NCBI RefSeq assembly: GCF_022570735.2
Contig: NZ_JANCNS010000001.1
Span: 558,001 to 622,000, forward strand
Direction: 5' to 3'
Length of the DNA stretch: 64,000 bases
Source: Christiangramia oceanisediminis
GTDB taxonomy: Bacteria; Bacteroidota; Bacteroidia; Flavobacteriales; Flavobacteriaceae
Shown: piece after piece, positions 61,786 to 64,000 of the stretch
Position numbering within the stretch: the stretch's first letter is position 1
Layout of the letters: each line of letters begins with the position of its first letter
The notes under the pieces: generated by a model
The model's input: only the letters and a program-made list of their open reading frames with translations
Told to the model about the DNA's origin: nothing
The model's database searches: none
Position numbers and translations under genes: made by a program

Positions 61786-62438
61786 ATTTCTTAGTTTTTG
61801 GTCTCAGCTCTAGCAAGCTGCGGAGTAGGGACGCCGGTTAGGGTGCTAAGACTTAGATTTGGAATGTAAAATTATAAAATAATTGCCTGCTAAAGAATAA
61901 TATTGAAAGAAAATTCACTCAATTCGATTGATTATCAATTTCTTAACACTTTATCCAATTCTAGAATCGACGTGATCTGATATTAAACTAAAAAATTTAA
62001 TTAGCTAATTTTCAACACTTTAAAAACCCTGAAACTTAGTTTAAAGTAAAAGATTTTACTTCAAAATTGGCCATGACAAATACTGGTCTTGTAGGAATTT
62101 TAACTTTCTCATCTTCGTAAGAAAAAAAATAAGAATCTCCTGTTGATATTTTATAAGATGCCTAGTAATAAGAGAATCGAAATGGCCTGGGTTGTTATGC
62201 TTCCCTTTGTGAAAATAGACTGAAGGGTATTAATCCCTGTAATGGTTTTATAATAGCTCCTTCGCAGAATCCCGAACTCATAACTTGCCAGGTTAAGGAC
62301 CTTAAATTACACTCCAAACAGTTAGTTTTTTAACTTTACATCACTATAAATCATACATTTTTTTATTTTTGGCCGTTCAAAACGGCAACCAGGTGTTAGC
62401 CCCTGTTATTTCTACATTTTAACCAATTTAAAAAATTG
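61786..62438. other. intergenic region upstream of the S9 peptidase
   Basis: 653 bases without a convincing gene. On the minus strand 62036-62161 can be read as a 40-residue open stretch (ASYKISTGDSYFFSYEDEKV..., VFVMANFEVKSFTLN, stop) with no start, perhaps a relic of a gene's end. The peptidase promoter should lie in the last 100 bases, but I see no clear TAnnTTTG. Confidence 0.4.
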
Positions 62439-64000
62439 ATGAAACCTTTTACCTCCCTCTTATTCCTTGTCCTGGGAATGAATATTTACGCACAAAAGAC
62501 ATACGATTATCCTGAAGCACCCAAAGATCCTATCGCCGACACCTATTTTGGCGAATCTGTTGAAGATCCATACCAGTGGATGGAGAATCCGGATGATCCC
62601 AGACTGGAAGAGTGGTTAAAGGAACAACGAAAGATAATCAGAAAGCAATCCAGCAAACAAACCAATTACTGGAATTTAAGAGCGCAGATCGCTGCCATGT
62701 TCAATATAAGAAGAGAAAAAACAGAGGATTACAGGAGACTTGATGAAAAGTTCCGATCAAAATTCAGCTTTAAATCCGACTGGAATTCATACACCGGCTC
62801 CATGGACTTTTTATATAAGCTAAGAACAGAAAAGAACTGGAAAAGACTGTTTCGGGGCAAAGATCTCCTGGAGAATAGAGGTGATCATATCGCCATTAAT
62901 GAAAGGGTGGTTAACTCTGATGAGAACCTTATCGCGATAAGTGTTTCCATAAACGGGAGCGACTGGGCTACCGGTTACGTATTCGATCTTACCACCGGAA
63001 CCCAGTTCCCGTATGTTATTGAGAACCTTAGAACCGGTTCAAATTTTGAGTGGAACGGCAGGGATTTATACTACACTTCTTTCGATAAGCCCGAAAAAGG
63101 GCGGGAATTACTTGATATCTCAAAGGGGCAAACCCTGTATCGAATTTCAATTTCAAATAGGGATTCCAGACCAGAGCTGTGCTATAAAAATCCAGATACT
63201 ACTGGAAAGTATAAGTTTAGTTATAATATACAGGAGGAAAAGCTTAGCCTGTATCACTACCTTAAATCAAGGGGAACCTGGTATGAAGCAATTTCTATCG
63301 CCGACCTAAAAAAAGTGAATTTCCAGCCACGGAGATTTCTTGTATTTCCTCCTGAAGACGGGGCAAGCCTTAGGATTGTACACACATCAAATGATTCGGT
63401 ATTTCTTAGAACGAATATCGGAGCACCTAATGGCAAGATTTTACTGGCAAACGTCAACAATCCAAACCAGCTTAGCGAGTTCGTACCTGAATATGATATC
63501 AATCTACGTTATGCCAACAAACTGGGAAAGGATAAACTGGCATGCGTTTACAATAAAGATGGCCAGGATATTGCCCTGATTTTTAATTTCAAGGGTGAAT
63601 TATTGAAAAAAATAGATTTCCCGACAGGAAAAAAATTAAATTATTTCTACGAAAATTCAGATGACGCTGAGTTTACCAACTTCAGTATAAGCTCGTTCTT
63701 CCATCCCAATTCACGCTACCAAATAGACCTGAATACTCTGGAATTCACACCTGTTGAAGCACTCTCAGTTCCCTTCAATATAGAAAATCTGGAAACCAGG
63801 CATGTAACTTTTAAATCAAAAGACGGTACCGAAATTCCCATGTATATCACCTGTTATAAAGAAACCACTCTTGATGGAAATAATCCGGTTCTCATGTATG
63901 GATATGGAGGTTATGGTATAAGAGTGGAGCCTGATTTTAATGAATTAACTGGGTTATTACTGGCCCATGGAGGAATACTCGCTGTTCCCAATGTACGCGG
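62439..64000 (+). CDS. exported prolyl oligopeptidase (S9A), 3' end outside window
   Basis: The frame is open from ATG 62439 to the window end, about 520 residues. A signal peptide (about 1-19, ending IYAQ) is followed by an S9 propeller start, ADTYFGESVEDPYQWMENPDDPRLEEWL, the propeller repeats, and the beginning of the catalytic domain (KSKDGTEIPMYI, VLMYGYGGYG, then GILAVPNVRG at the end). The catalytic Ser, Asp and His lie beyond the window. It would cleave peptides after proline in the periplasm. Confidence 0.93.
   Translation, partial: MKPFTSLLFLVLGMNIYAQKTYDYPEAPKDPIADTYFGESVEDPYQWMENPDDPRLEEWLKEQRKIIRKQSSKQTNYWNLRAQIAAMFNIRREKTEDYRRLDEKFRSKFSFKSDWNSYTGSMDFLYKLRTEKNWKRLFRGKDLLENRGDHIAINERVVNSDENLIAISVSINGSDWATGYVFDLTTGTQFPYVIENLRTGSNFEWNGRDLYYTSFDKPEKGRELLDISKGQTLYRISISNRDSRPELCYKNPDTTGKYKFSYNIQEEKLSLYHYLKSRGTWYEAISIADLKKVNFQPRRFLVFPPEDGASLRIVHTSNDSVFLRTNIGAPNGKILLANVNNPNQLSEFVPEYDINLRYANKLGKDKLACVYNKDGQDIALIFNFKGELLKKIDFPTGKKLNYFYENSDDAEFTNFSISSFFHPNSRYQIDLNTLEFTPVEALSVPFNIENLETRHVTFKSKDGTEIPMYITCYKETTLDGNNPVLMYGYGGYGIRVEPDFNELTGLLLAHGGILAVPNVR

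Overview
The window looks like chromosomal DNA from a member of the Bacteroidota, most likely a marine Flavobacteriaceae species. A Gramella/Christiangramia-like genus would fit, but that is only inference. The pointers are Bacteroidota-type promoters (TTTG, then TAnnTTTG), little Shine-Dalgarno signal, paired exbD genes, TonB proteins with proline-rich spacers, many Bacteroidota-typical families (DUF4230, DUF4260, DUF885, MutS-like membrane ATPase, BlaI/BlaR1-TonB), and short palindromic repeats between genes.

Positions 1-9321 hold the end of an RND/MMPL exporter, asnS, an RluA-type pseudouridine synthase, rpoN with a membrane-protein partner, an outer-membrane barrel gene, an exbB-X-exbD-exbD operon with a clear terminator, and tRNA-Ser(GGA). 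Positions 9397-14059 are a leftward block: ansA, an acyltransferase, a TatD nuclease, a flavin oxidoreductase and a DUF456 membrane protein. Positions 14110-18272 are a BlaI repressor, a BlaR1 peptidase fused to a TonB C-terminal domain, and three exported proteins. One of these is a lipoprotein that keeps a TonB-like domain.

Positions 18596-34975 are mostly housekeeping and accessory chromosome genes: ruvC, hemW, a glycosyltransferase, a membrane-anchored MutS paralogue, DUF885 and M49/M20 peptidases, PhnA and others. The gaps between them carry dispersed palindromic repeats and a GIY-YIG nuclease pseudogene.

Positions 35331-48604 are the most unusual part. This is a 13.3-kb element inserted in the 3' end of tRNA-Leu(UAG). 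It is bounded by a 17-bp att duplication, has identical 18-bp sites near both ends that look like integrase arm sites, and encodes a tyrosine integrase next to one end. It carries an excisionase-like HTH protein, a candidate filamentous-phage-type (II/X) replication initiator with a possible antisense RNA in its leader, a terminase-small-subunit-like protein, a large tail-associated protein, a 998-residue tape-measure protein and two lipoproteins. I find no large terminase, portal, capsid, lysis or conjugation gene. It could be a phage satellite or a head-less phage-like element, or a decayed prophage, although its large genes are intact.

Positions 48612-64000 return to chromosome: a lipoprotein, a TonB, an S1 sulfatase, an old yellow enzyme, an AhpD-like protein, an MFS transporter, a TPR-sensor adenylate cyclase with a secreted neighbour, an S41 peptidase, an exported Gfo/Idh/MocA protein, a methyltransferase, and the start of an S9 prolyl oligopeptidase that runs out of the window.
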